Assembly: GCA_000827265.1 (NCBI GenBank)
Contig: KN834789.1
Location: 1-64,000, forward strand
Source: Collybiopsis luxurians FD-317 M1
Lineage: Eukaryota > Basidiomycota > Agaricomycetes > Agaricales > Omphalotaceae
DNA: 64,000 nucleotides
Direction of reading: 5' to 3'
In this document: positions 47,480 to 59,106 of the stretch, piece by piece
Layout: the number at the start of each line of letters is the position of its first letter
How positions within the stretch are numbered: position 1 is the first letter of the stretch
Made by a program: the position numbers and the translations under genes
Notes under the pieces: generated by a model
Seen by the model: only the letters and a program-made list of their open reading frames with translations
What the model was told of the DNA's origin: nothing
The model's database searches: none

Positions 47480-50021
47480 ATGTCGAGGAGCAGACACCAA
47501 TCCTCTGTGAGGCCTGACCTTTCTCGTTCAGCAACTCTTTCAGTCAATCCCGGCGAAAACTTGATCCTTCCAGACGCGCCAATCAGCCAGGAAGAGACTC
47601 AGCTGATCCACAATCTAGTTCACCCTCATCATGGCCGAGATGAGACATTGGTTGAAGAAAGTCATTCCGACGGCGAGGACGAAGACGGGGATATTGAAAG
47701 GAGACGACAGAGTCGTCTGCCATGGTACAAGAAGCCATCCCCCATGTGGTTAGTTATTCGAGCAGTCATTCACAAGGAATAATAATAATAGTATATACGA
47801 CAGGATGCTCGTAATGCTTCCCATTACTAGTATAGCCATGAGCGCGACTCTCGCGCCGAAAGTTGAAATTTATACTGACCTGGCATGCACCCAGCACATG
47901 CCTGAGATTGCAGGCAACCATACGCGCTCTAGCATGGAGTCAAGCCCAATTTTGCCGTCAGTCCCTGATATCAATATGTTCCACCACTTGCATGAAGACA
48001 CAGAAGCCCTTTCACAAGCCATAGACATAACCACGAGGGAACCGTCTAATACTTGTAAATCTGATCCAGTAGTCCAAGCTGCCGTGGCCAAGCTCGCTGC
48101 AGGTCAATATTAAGGCTTCCATTCGTCCTGTCCAGTGCTAAAAAGCTTAATTGCGCAGTCATGACCACCTCCATGGGTATTCTAAGTTGCCTTACAACTG
48201 GATGGTGGAGTTCTGTGAATTAATTTAGTATCTGTTCATGACGGCTGACTGATTGAACATGACATTTCCAGTTCTCGGATCGCCACGGTCGTACAACTAC
48301 TCTGGGGATTTCAGTAGTTGGCCTGTTGCTGACGGATGCGAATTTCATTCTGGTGTATTTCTATTCTCAATTCTTACCTGGTGGCTACTGGTTCCTCGTT
48401 CTGGGTCCTCTGATCGAGGGTTCGATGGGGGGTAAGTGTTGACTTGCTGTTTCGAAACTGTATCTGAATGTGCCTCAGGCTTTACTACTGCCGCGGCGGT
48501 AATTCATGCCTACCTCGCAGACACGACGACGCCGGCTACACGGTACGTCAATGTCGTCCGACCTTGGATTAATCCTGACCTTTCCTCGAGTTCTCGAACA
48601 TTTTCGGTAAACTTAGGGCTTATTTTTGTGGGATTCACTGTTGGGCCTACACTCGGAGGACTCTTAATCCGATTTTCTCGCCAGACGATTTCAGTCTTCT
48701 ACATGAGTAGTTGTGTGCATCTGCTGTACGCCCTCATGGTCTGGTTCATCATCCCTGAGTCGAATAGCAAACGGAAGATGCAGTTATCCAAAGCAATATA
48801 TCAAGAGGAGACAGAATCCCGAAGAAATAGTGTAGGTAGTGGTGCAACCATTCGAGTCAAGCGACTATTCTCGTTTTTGAGTCCTCTAGCTGTGTTCAGC
48901 CCCATCCGAGTTCCAGTTCCGGGTAATCCACTCAAACCACCCCGGCGAGACTGGAACCTTGCTCTGCTTGCCATAAGTTATGCGTTTGCTGTATCGGTCA
49001 TGGTAAGTATGCATTCCTGCTCTCCTTCACGGTTATCGAGCTCTCTTTCAGGGTTCGTATCCCTATACATTCCAATACGCGGCTGCTACATTCAATTGGA
49101 GCTCGGAACAAGTAAGTTTTCTTTTGCTAACGAATTTCGCTTGAACATTAATTAATTCATTTCCACAAAGCTTGGATATTGGCTAAGCCTTGTGGGTTCT
49201 GCGCGAGCATTCCATTTGACTGTTCTTCTTCCGCGTGCGCCTCCCGATATACCCTCGCGGTTGATTCACTGATTGCTTTTGAAACAGTTTGTATTAGACT
49301 TTTTAAGCGGAAACCCGTCCGAGTCCCTGCAAGTGAGACTGAACCGCTCCTTTCCTCTGCATCTAACACGTCACCGTCGACATCTACCTCGTCTTCAAGG
49401 GTTTCAACGGCCTCTGGCTCACGTTCTGATTCTCCCTCACGCCTCACAGAGCCTCACTCCAGTGGTTTCGACTTGGGGCTCGCAAGGTTTTCACTGCTAG
49501 TGGAAATCATTGCTTTCATTCTGATGGGCGTTATCGCACATCCTATCGCATTTACTACCTCCGCAATGCTAGGTTCATTGGGATCTGGTCTTTCCCCGGC
49601 ATTACAAAGTGTTGCCCTCGAGATTTACAATCAGAGAGGCGGGGCAGAGTCCGGGAGGCTCTTTGGTGCCTTGAGCGTGATTCAAGCTTTGAGGTTCGTA
49701 GATATCCTTAGCTTTCCATACATTCCGCATGAATAATGGGCGCGATACAGTTCACAAATCATAGGACCTGCACTATACGGCTTAGTATTTGTGAAGACCG
49801 TCTCGACCTTTCTACGAACCATTTTCTTCGTGTCAGTCGCATCTGCGACCATCTCTCTTATATTCCTCAGTTTAGTGCGGCTCCCACGACGCCACAATGT
49901 CACGGAGGAAGCTGGACATGTGAGCGGGCATATGAGCGATCCAACTTTGGTGGATGAAGAAGAGCTTGGACGCGATAGGGGCAGAAAGCCTGCATATAGT
50001 AATGATGTCCACCGGGCTTAA
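47480..50021 (+). CDS. Major facilitator superfamily transporter
   Basis: A proton-coupled or facilitative small-molecule carrier; substrate unknown. A cytosolic N-terminus of about 90 residues (acidic SDGEDEDGDIERRR) precedes the first membrane helix (MLVMLPITSIAMS). An extracellular loop follows with NHT and several Ser. The signature loop 2-3 motif is FSDRHGRTTTLGIS. Later helices include FILVYFYSQFLPGGYWFLVL, SVNLGLIFVGFTVGPTLGGL, LLYALMVWFIIPES, a long Ser/Thr-rich central cytosolic loop, FSLLVEIIAFILMGVIAHP, and IIGPALYGLVFVKTVSTFL. The C-terminus is charged. About eight short introns; stop TAA 50019-50021. It is similar in layout to agaricomycete MFS proteins related to the SLC46/TetA group (inference). 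Confidence 0.85.
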
Positions 50022-50529
50022 AACTTTTCATTTGGTAAGCTCTTGTCACTCTCTGGTTCTGTTTTGTTGCCAAATACACCTAAGTACGCACACGTCGATA
50101 CACTGACGGCACCGTTTCCTCTGTACATACTACTACCTTTCATACTCTATGCTCTTGTTTTATTGGTCCCTTGTATTGTAAACTGCTCTATTGATTAGAC
50201 GATATTCAAATTGCTTGCCTCAACATCTCTTGATCATGCGGGATGCCATTAATATCTTTCCTTCATGTCTGCCACTCGTGGATCTTCAATTCTGCCTTTC
50301 AGCGCGGCCTGTCGTGACGCCGACGTCTCAGAAGCAGCTTCCGATGAAATTTGCACGCGGTAAAGGATTTACCGGCCTGAGCTACCATCTTTCTCACATC
50401 AAACACGTTGATGTGAGTTAAGAATCGCCAGGGGGATCAATTCGTGATCCAATTTAAGAAACAGTCATTTCGCTGGCGAATTGCAATGCGTATAAAAGCA
50501 GAATTACCATTCGACGAATCTCACCCAGG
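50022..50529. other. Intergenic: phospholipase B promoter
   Basis: About 510 bases between the MFS and phospholipase genes, both plus strand. The small open frame 50191-50421 lacks features. A TATA box lies at 50491. Confidence 0.5.
50491..50497 (+). promoter_or_regulatory. TATA box of phospholipase B gene
   Basis: TATAAAA in GCGTATAAAAGCAG lies 39 bases before the ATG at 50530, similar to the TATA placement of the two GH7 genes. This fits a regulated, highly expressed secreted enzyme. Confidence 0.65.
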
Positions 50530-52911
50530 ATGGCTCCCTCCCTCTCAATCTCCCTGGCTCTGAGCGCCTTTCTGGCGGTAGGCTCTTGTGCTTCACTGGC
50601 TGACTACGCACCTAGTTTTACTACATGCCCTGATATCTCCTTTGTCCGCGCGTTTAGTGCCAATCGACAAGAACTTAACCCATCGGAAACGAGTTACATC
50701 TCTGAAAGAGAGAGTCAGGTTATACCTCAAAATTGGAAATCATGGTTGGGAGATGGATCTGCCATCGGATACGAGACCTCCGTCTTTGCTAATCATTTTC
50801 CTCGGGTGGCAGTCGCCTTTTCCGGAGGAGGGTACAGGGCTAGTCAATTCGGTGCAGGTGTCATCTCTGCTATTGATGCCCGCAATGCTACATCTGTCGC
50901 AGCGGGTACCGGAGGACTGTTACAAGTTTCGTCGTATCTGAGCGGCCTTTCCGGTAAATCACCTCACTCCCTACTTTCGAATGTCGCCATCTGACTGCAT
51001 TAGGGGGAGCCTGGCTTACCGGTTCCCTCTATATGAACGACTTCCCCGCTACTCAGAATATGGTGCTTGGCTCCCAACCTGGCTGGACAATGGATGAAGA
51101 TCTGATTCTTCCTGGAGGCTTACTGGACGCTCTCGAGTACTATGAAGCGATTTCACAAAGCATCGATGCGAAAGCTGCCGCGGGATTGTACGTATTTCAA
51201 GATTCTTGAATGCTCGTCTCTGATCCTTCGTTATCATACCTAGCAACATTACTATAGGAGATGGATGGGCCAGGTATACATCAAATTCTGCTTCATGCTT
51301 TGGTCGACAGATTGACATGCATCCAGAGCACTTTCATACCATTTTTTGAATGGCACAAATGATGCCAATTTCTTTGACACTTCATCTCATGGTGCTGGTC
51401 AGCTTTGGAGCAGCATACAGCAGGCTGCTTTCTTTTTGAATAAGCAAGCACCGTTTCCCTTGGTGACAATCGACACTAATGGTAGTTTCAACGGTACTAC
51501 TGGGACCACAGTTCTGAGTCTCAACGTGTGGGAGGTACTGCGACGACTTCATTATTTACAACTTGATCTAACTTCTCGTGCTGACAGGTCTCTCCTTATG
51601 AATTGGCTTCATTCGATCCGGATATCTCGGCTGGTGCAGATTTAACATTCGTTGGCACCTCGCTGTTCGAAGGAGTTCCGGTCAACAAATCTTCATGCGT
51701 TGTCGGCTTTGATCAGGCAGGTTTCGTTATCGGTACCAGCTCAAATATCTTCCCGGTGAGTTTATGATTGAACCAGACATATATCTATATATAAAACATG
51801 GACGCTCATATGCATCACACGTCGTAGGGCGTATTGGCAGCCGGCGGCGCTGAGGCTGAAGAAATTGAAGTATTACAAGAATTATTAGGAGCACCCGTCG
51901 ACGAGTTAACGCCCGCCAATGCTGTGGTATCTAAATGGCCAAAGTGAGAGATTAATTCCTCATCGTAATCCATTGTCACTAACGGGGACGTTCGGTAGCC
52001 CTCTCCAGGGTATTGCACCTTCCACATTCGTAGATTCCAACAGTCCCGAGCTAGATCTGCTTGACGGTGGCACGAATGGCGAAAATATCCCCTTCAATCC
52101 TTTGCTTGTCAAAGCACGAGAGATAGATGTCATTGTCGCCATGGATGCTAGCGAAGACACTGATAACAGTTGGCCGGAGTAAGTCCTTGACCTGATATTT
52201 CCAATTGCAAACTTAAATCATGAACGTCACGTAGCGGATCGTCTCTCCTCTTCACCGTGGAAAGAGCTTCCACGTTCCTTCAGGAAACGGTGAGTGTCTG
52301 ATGAATCTTATCCAGATGTACAGCTAAGGACGCCTCAGCACCAACAATTACCGGAAATACCTGCTTCTACCGACGACTTCGTCTCCCAGGGTCTTAACTT
52401 GCGACCGACCTTCTTTGGCTGTAATTCCACGGACACTCCCCTTGTTATCTGGATACCCAATGCTCCGCCACTTACGGGTGACGCGCCTTTTACCAAGTAA
52501 GTCTGATCCCTCCCTAATACTGTACACCGACGTATTTCAAACCTGGATGTTTTCCCTTTTTGCAGCTCTCCTACAGAACAAACCACATATGAACACAACG
52601 AGACACAGGTCATTTTGAATCAAGCCTACGAAAATACCATCGGTGGCTTCGTCCCCAACACCAATTCCCCCGATCCGAACTGGGGTAGATGCTTACAATG
52701 CGCTGTTGTGGACCGTGCGCGTTCCAAGCTCCCTCCTGCCTATCCCGTCAATCGTTCGGAATTCTGCACGGCTTGTTTTACACAATATTGCTACAACCCA
52801 TCGAATTTGACTAGCAGTGACGAGCTCCCAAACCGCCAGTTGGTCTACGCTGGACCTTCCAGTACTTCGTCATTCAGTATTTCATCGTTAAGTTCTTTAG
52901 TATCCTCATGA
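50530..52911 (+). CDS. PLB1: Secreted phospholipase B / lysophospholipase
   Basis: Hydrolyses acyl chains of phospholipids and lysophospholipids outside the plasma membrane. Signal peptide [21 protein letters not shown], then the Cys-containing start [11 protein letters not shown]. Catalytic features of the cPLA2/PLB fold are [18 protein letters not shown] (oxyanion arginine) and the nucleophile motif [14 protein letters not shown], whose GLSGG is split by an intron after GLS-G. The catalytic aspartate region is [15 protein letters not shown]. The Cys-rich C-terminus [10 protein letters not shown]...CTACFTQYC is typical. Potential N-glycosylation sites are frequent (NATS, NGTN, NGSF). The end is Ser-rich without a clear GPI signal. 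About ten short introns; stop TGA 52909-52911. Exon joins near 52295-52340 are uncertain. Confidence 0.9.
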
Positions 52912-53093
52912 AAAAAAAGTGTATCGACGTGTAACGGGCGACATGTAATGGGTACGTATAAAGTGTATACGCGTTGAATACTTGAGCATGTACAGGTACA
53001 GCATGTATATCGTATATCAGATGTGTCCAGATATCCAAGAAAAATAACAATAGCAACGGAAGAGACGAGGATTGTGAAGTCATACATGATAAG

Positions 53094-54650
53094 TTACACT
53101 TGATCTGACTGATTTGTTCTCCACCACCTATACGTGCCAAGTCCGACGAAACAGTTGAAAACCCCGACAATAACCGAGCCAGCTCCGAGAAGGGTGAATA
53201 TCCACCAACAGACACCTACTATTCTATCCAAAGTCCGACCGGTGTATCGTTTCAATGTCGCTCGAGGGTCAGCTTTCGGGATATAATATTCTGGCAAGGA
53301 AATAGTGGGTATAACTTTCGAACTCGACGAATCTGAGTTCGTGGGACGAGGAGGGAGTAGGAGTAAGGAAACGATAGGTTTCTGGAATGAATATTAGATA
53401 GAGCCAGCGGAAAGGAATAGAGCTAAATGACATACATGATCAGAGGTTGTATATGATAGAATCGTGGTGTAGAGGAGGTTGCGAATATGAGATGTTTCTA
53501 GGTCATTTGGAGAGTCTAGATAAGTCGTGTACATGATTCTATCTGTCCATGCAGGAATACGCTTGGTACTAGAAAATGTTACAGCTTGAAGATAGCAAGA
53601 ATTAGTAAATCTTACTGGTAGTGATCCACAGCACCAAGGTGGTACTTGTAGCTGCATTTGAACTGCCAGAACTCGCCCTCCCTGAACCCAACGAATATTG
53701 TACGCTTCCGGCGTTCCACTAGAAGCTGGTCAAACTCTTTGAGAGTCTCTCGTGTATTAGATTCTTTCAAAGCTTCTGATACGTGTGCCACAGGGTCCTT
53801 GAACATTGGATGCGAGCTGGGCAAGTCGAGTCTGAAGTTGAGGTCTCCGAGGAAGAAAAGATGTGATGTCGAGTATATAGTTGTCGGTGAGGTATCTTGG
53901 CTTGTCGGAAGGGGAGGAAAGAGAAGAGTCCCAACAATGTGATGAAAATCTGCGATGCGGTGCGACAGATATCCTTGGTGGGCAGTCAAATGTGCACATA
54001 CGAAGCTTCATCTTATGGTCAGCAATAAACTCGAGATTTACATTGAGAGCTCACGTAAAAGTTTCTCCTAGACCTCCGTCATCGTCAGAAACGCGAAATC
54101 TAATGCCCACTCCGCCTTTATTCCCCATCCACTTTGTATGCTAGTCAGACAAGTCATCGTGAACAGTATCTGAACCAAAATAGTTACCAATGGTCCACAT
54201 CCTGTCCAACTCGTCTGTACATCACAGACCCTTCTTGCAACCCCTTCGTCTTTTGCATATACCAATAGGGCAACGCCCACATTAACGATCTTTGCCAAAA
54301 GTGAATACTTTTCCTTTTGGGGAGAATGTGCCTCAATTTGTGAAAGAATATGGGAACTGCGGTGTTCAATGACAGCTTTGGAGGCTCCGGCGACTGCAAG
54401 TAATTTAGGATATCCGTGTGTAGGTTCTAGTAAAGAAACAGAGCGTACGCCCTAAGTGCAATGGCAGAAGCTCCTGGAAACCGACAGCCACAATGTCGGG
54501 GCCTCGAGGCGAATGGGACAAAAATGAGGAAACTTGCAGAGTCGGAGAAAGCCAGTCGACGAGATCTTGAGGAACTCCTTTAGAACCTTGCAAGTTGGTG
54601 TTGTAACTGGCGATTTGGACCAAAAGCTGGTCCTTGGGCAGAGACGACAT
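53094..54650 (-). CDS. Inositol polyphosphate 5-phosphatase with C-terminal membrane anchor
   Basis: Removes the 5-phosphate from phosphoinositides such as PI(4,5)P2. ATG 54650 starts MSSLPKDQLLVQIASYNTNL, then PDIVAVGFQELLPL, VNVGVALLVYAKD, MGNKGGVGIRFR, FVCAHLTAHQ, HLFFLGDLNFRLDLP, YKYHLG, IPAWTDRIMY and TSDHKPIVS. These are the DNase-I-fold motifs in order, with the GDLNFR and PAWTDR catalytic signatures intact. A hydrophobic segment WWIFTLLGAGSVIVGVFNCF lies 25 or so residues from the C-terminus (stop 53094-53096), which suggests a tail anchor holding the enzyme on an internal membrane. No SH2, Sac1 or ASH domain is present. An in-frame TTG three codons upstream is not the start. Confidence 0.9.
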
Positions 54651-54749
54651 GGTCGTCAATGTGAAAGAGTTGCAAAGTCAATCAAATAGTTTATAGGATC
54701 ACATTCTATGTATCTATATGTGCATCTATAAATGGGTTCATCTGAACCT

Positions 54750-55584
54750 TCACTTGGAGTAGGGACCGCGAGAGATCCCCAAATCCTGAATCCTTCCCTC
54801 TGAGACGTTGTAAACCCAGCCATGAACCCAGACTTCCTTGCCTTTGGGGCTCTTGCCGTTCGCCCACGCGTTCATGATCACATCAGTCAAGCAGAGATTG
54901 TTCACCTGCGCTTTGACGTTTTCCCGGACGAGAAGTGGAAGAGCTTGTTTCGCTGGGGCAGAGGAAATACCAAGACCTGCAGCCAGAGTTGTAAGAGGAG
55001 CGAGCCAGCGGTTCAAAGGCGCATCAGGGGGATGAGGATCGATTGTGACCGGTTTTTTGCCAGGAATGACAGAGGAGCAAGCACCAAAGCACGCTGCGGC
55101 AGCACCGCATTCGGTGTGACCGCAGACAACGACTGGGACAAAAAATGTTGGGATGCAGCAGGACAAAGAAAGAAAGAAACAAAGCACCGTGTTCAACACC
55201 CAAATGGACGACAGCGTAGGTCAGTACAGCGAGCATATTATCATCATCGAGGTGGACTTGGCTGCGGAAAACGTGGGTTAGTGGAAGCAACGTCACGGTC
55301 AAATTTTAGCTCTTACTTTCCGACGTTGCGATTGACGAAAATATCACCTGGCTTTGCACCAGTGATAACGGATTCAGGAACTCTTGAGTCGGCGCAGCCT
55401 ATCCAGAGGGTCTAGATCGTTCAAAGTTAGCCAGGTCATCATTCATTTTCCAGTGGGAAATACAAACATGCGGAGATTGGCCTTTGGCCGATTCTGCGAA
55501 GAAACCAGTATGATGACGTTCAACATCTTGAGCCCACTGGGCATTTGCAGAGAGCATCTGGGCGATAGCTGGGTGCTGGGACAT
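54750..55584 (-). CDS. NCE103: Beta-class carbonic anhydrase
   Basis: Interconverts CO2 and bicarbonate, supplying carboxylases. The ATG at 55584 starts [18 protein letters not shown]. Zinc ligands and the catalytic dyad are visible in [12 protein letters not shown] (Cys, Asp-Arg) and [15 protein letters not shown] (His, Cys). Between them is [11 protein letters not shown] across an intron. After the core are [12 protein letters not shown] and [19 protein letters not shown]. Stop TGA 54750-54752. Five or so exons. No targeting peptide is obvious, so it is probably cytosolic. It sits head-to-tail with the 5-phosphatase, with 99 bases between. Confidence 0.93.
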
Positions 55585-55898
55585 GGTAGCGGGAAGATAA
55601 AAAAATCTCAGATTTTCAAGGCCATGTCGGCTTTATACAACATCGGGAGTCGGCGGAAGACTACCAACAATCCATCAGACCCGCTTTATTAACGATCATC
55701 ATTCCGCCGCGCCTGAGCGTCGAGAAAATTTTCAATCATACTTCATGAGGGTAGTGCTTAAGCGCGCATAGAGCATACAATGGATGTAAAGGGATTACGG
55801 AATTATTTTGTGCCAGCATGAAGAACAACGAAGCTACCTCCTCACTTCTCCTCCCCTGGATAGAAACAGTGCGCCGCAAAGACTCACAAAAACACCAC
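55585..55898. other. Intergenic: carbonic anhydrase promoter
   Basis: About 314 bases between the carbonic anhydrase start and the L7 stop. No features beyond weak AT-rich patches. Confidence 0.45.
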
Positions 55899-57041
55899 TT
55901 AGTTCATTTGTCTAATGAGCTTGTTGATGTTGTCCTCCCGGTCACCAAAGTCACCACCCTGGACGTAGTGCTTGAACTTTCTTGTTCTCCAGCCACCGTT
56001 AGGGTTAGAGAGCTTGAATGGCCAGAGGAAGTTGGAGGCCTAACAAAAACGATAAACATCACGAACTTCGAGAACTACCGAATAGTAAACTTGCCTGTTT
56101 AAAGTTGGGGCCGACAGTGAAAATTTCGTGGACCAAATCCTCAATCGACAGAATGTTGTACTTGCCGAGAGCTTCCTCGATGACGGCGTTGTTGGAAAGG
56201 GGAATGCGTTGCCTATCGACCTTGCCATAGCCACGCTTGTAGATCAACTCGCGTACGGTTTTCAAGTTAGGCTCGCTAGACGAAGAAAATGAACAATCCA
56301 TGCGGCATAACAATTGAATCAACGCACCCGTAGGTGATATAAGGCTCGACAAGACGAAGCATCTGCTGAGTTGCCTTTGTGACCTTGACAAAGACACCGT
56401 TGTTGATCTGCAGTAAACGTAGAAGCTGCAAAATCTTGCGGGGTTTTGGTGCAATTTCGTTGATACTGAAATAGCTGAGTCGCACGAAAAAAATAAGAAT
56501 AGAACAAAACCACACACCCGCGAATCCTAACAACAAAGTACACCTTGGGCTGAGCCGGCACGTAAAAGTCGCCAGCGCTTCGTGCAGCCCTCTTCAGCCG
56601 TATTTCCTCCTTCTCTTTCGAGAGGTACTCCTTCACATAGGATTCAGCGCGCTTGAAAATGACCTTTCGCTTGGCTTTGCTGGCCTGATAAGTTGTAAAT
56701 CAGTAAGAAAGATTTCCAAGAAGATGTCAAGGCAAATTGAAGAATCAGTCCCGAAAGATGGTATATTTGAAGAGGCAGCATCGCAGGGTAACTGCTAGCC
56801 ATTCGTCGAAAGAATCGTATGCATCATAAAGAAATACCAGGCTGGATATGAGATATTCACCTTGCGAGCGGCAGCGGCAGCAGCGAGACGCTCCTCGCGA
56901 GCCTTTTCGTTTTGTTTTCTTTTCTTGAGGAGGGTCTCCGGCACTTCGATTGCCTGATATCTATAAGGTCAATAAAGCGCATAGACAGCGTAGACAAGGT
57001 ATACTGACGGAAGCGCTCGGCACTGTCGTTGAAGGAGCCAT
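55899..57041 (-). CDS. RPL7: 60S ribosomal protein L7 (uL30)
   Basis: A structural protein of the large cytosolic subunit. Exon 1 begins at ATG 57041 ([11 protein letters not shown]); then come [18 protein letters not shown], a poly-Ala basic helix, [107 protein letters not shown], and the C-terminus [16 protein letters not shown] then [18 protein letters not shown]. The stop TAA is at 55899-55901. Length is about 248 residues. At least six introns; the second (56685-56860) is 176 nt, the longest, and might host a small RNA. Confidence 0.95.
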
Positions 57042-57596
57042 TTCTTGAAGTCGTCTTGCGTGTGGACGGCGTGCTCTCCAAAATTCGAGAGCAGTTGATC
57101 GTGGGTATATCTCACATAATACTACATAGGATTAGTAAGCGCATCTGGCGCCTGTGGTAACCCCTGTCCTCAGTCACTTCCCGGGCGTCTATTCTCTTCT
57201 TTGGTACCCCAAGTATCCCAAATAGTATTCATCGTTTTATTTTTCTTTCCCTTCTCTTTCCCTCAAATCCCGGTAACGAATGCCAGGATAGAGTTAAATA
57301 ATAAAATGCTTCACCAACTTAAGGCAGCTGTATTCTAGCTATATTATACAATGCCGCCAGGGCACCTTCTTGCCGTCCAAGTGCTGTTTATCGGCACGCC
57401 CAAAGGTCTTCCTTCACCGTCCCAAGTCAACAGAGGTCCATCAGCGACAGCCAGAGCCTCGTCCGTTTGCCGCAAAGTTTGAATGGCAGTGTGGCCCACG
57501 ACACAATCTTTATCAGAGAACTGTTTCATCACCCGCTGAGGCCGATCATCATGCCAGCCATTCTGCACAGGTCCATCAAACCCATTCTACATATTT
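57042..57596. other. Intergenic: L7 promoter and upstream of membrane-protein gene
   Basis: About 555 bases between divergent genes. There is a pyrimidine tract at about 57190-57265, on the strand expected to be purine-rich for the L7 promoter. The minus open frame at 57344-57568 is unrecognised and probably spurious. Confidence 0.4.
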
Positions 57597-58916
57597 ATGG
57601 TGCCCTCACAATTACTGCTTTCTTTCTCCCTCTCTTCCTGACAAAGTCAAACAATGAGCGCAAATATTACATGCGTTCAGTTCAACTACGTAAGTATATC
57701 CGCTAGACTTGGCACGTCGAATAGCACTCCGTAAACTCATGACTACTCCTCAGTCCAGCAACTCTTTGGGTCAGAATCCTTGCGAAATATCTGAGCGTCT
57801 GAATGCCGTTTGTAGTACCTCCAGTACTTCCATAGGAAAGTCGCTCTTTATTTTGCGTGCGGAATCCAACTAAACCCTTCTATAGCCTTCTTCCCCGCTC
57901 TCACCTCCAACACAGATTTCACATTATCATCGGAAGAACAGAACCCTTGCCTGTGTACCTCAGTGGTGTACAACCTCGTATCCATGTGTCGGCTATGCCA
58001 AACTCAAGAAGGGAAGCTTTATTCAACGTACGCTTCCAGCAACGCGCAATTACTTTCTGGATAGCTTGAAACTTTGCGTTGCAGATGGAGCCAATGGATA
58101 ACGAATTGTACGACGTCGAATATTGGGTAAGCTAGCTACCCTTCCTTCCTTCGTCAGCTTCTTCATTGCAAGCTGACATCGCATTTTGAATAGGTTTCCA
58201 AAGGGATTACCAGGTGATTTACCAATGACATCCATCTTTTTGAGCGTGACATTCTAAGCGACCTGTCTATCAGGAGGAACTGCAGTACCGGATTGGGCCT
58301 ATCAGGATAGCCCTGCAAGTCGTATTCTTCATTCTCCGATCCTGGATAGTTTTCTCATTCTGTTCACAGGAAACTAATGCGTTCAATGAGACGTTAGCCG
58401 CAATAGTAGCAGCCACAGGCGAGTTCAATCAAAGTCATCCACCTCCATTTTTAAAATGTTTCTCATGTACAGCTCATGTATAGATCACTCCGAGTCCTCT
58501 AGCTCCGCCTCTCCCTCCTCGACCAGTTTACCCACGGCCACCAGTACCCCCGCATCCGATCCTGGTTCCACGAACAACCATATCGGAGCAATAATCGGGG
58601 GAGTAATTGGAGGGCTTTTTGGCGTGGCGTTGATGGCTGTTGTGGCTGTTCTCTGCATAAGAAGGAGGAACCATTCGAAAACACCTCCTTCAGCTGCGTA
58701 TTTCGAGTCTTCTCAAAATATAGATGATGCTTTGCGAGGACATTACTCCCCCGTGATGTCGAAGAATGAGGTGCGTCGTCTCTCTTTCGTCGACTTGAGC
58801 CAACTCTAATATCTATGCAGCACGGTGTCCCATACTTGCCTTACAGTATTGTAAGCAATTCTGAGAGTTCCTCACTGTTATTTGACCCTTATTCGGCCTC
58901 GTCGAGAGAAAGTTGA
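57597..58916 (+). CDS. Agaricomycete-type single-pass membrane protein (start disrupted?)
   Basis: No named function. The spliced ectodomain reads ITCVQFNYSSNSLGQNPCEI, FTLSSEEQNPCLCTSVVYNL, VSMCRLCQTQEGKLYST, WSQWITNCTTSNIGFPKGLP, GGTAVPDWAYQDSPA. It has conserved Cys, WS/TW and PxWAY patterns of an expanded agaricomycete family. A Ser/Thr/Pro stalk follows, then the membrane helix IGAIIGGVIGGLFGVALMAV, a basic stop-transfer RRRN, and a cytosolic tail ending DPYSASSRES (stop 58914-58916). An ATG at 57597 gives a signal-like MVPSQLLLSFSLSS, but an in-frame TGA (57639-57641) separates it from the next ATG at 57654 (MSANITC). Either the leader exon is elsewhere or the copy is damaged. Confidence 0.65.
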
Positions 58917-59106
58917 CGCGTTTAGCTTTGGAAACGTGATTGCATTCGCTTACTGGACTTTGCATTGGATTCATCTATATACCCTACACTTGTTTCGAAT
59001 TTACAAGTACTGCTATTACCATTCCAGTAACTTATTAATACTTGCCACTTGCTTGCCACAAATCGATAGTGTAAGTTAAGCGCCCATCGCCTCCTAATCT
59101 TGAATT

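Noticed and set aside
57344..57568. 75-codon minus frame between RPL7 and the membrane protein
   Set aside because: No homology recalled, no splice partners, and it falls in a divergent promoter.
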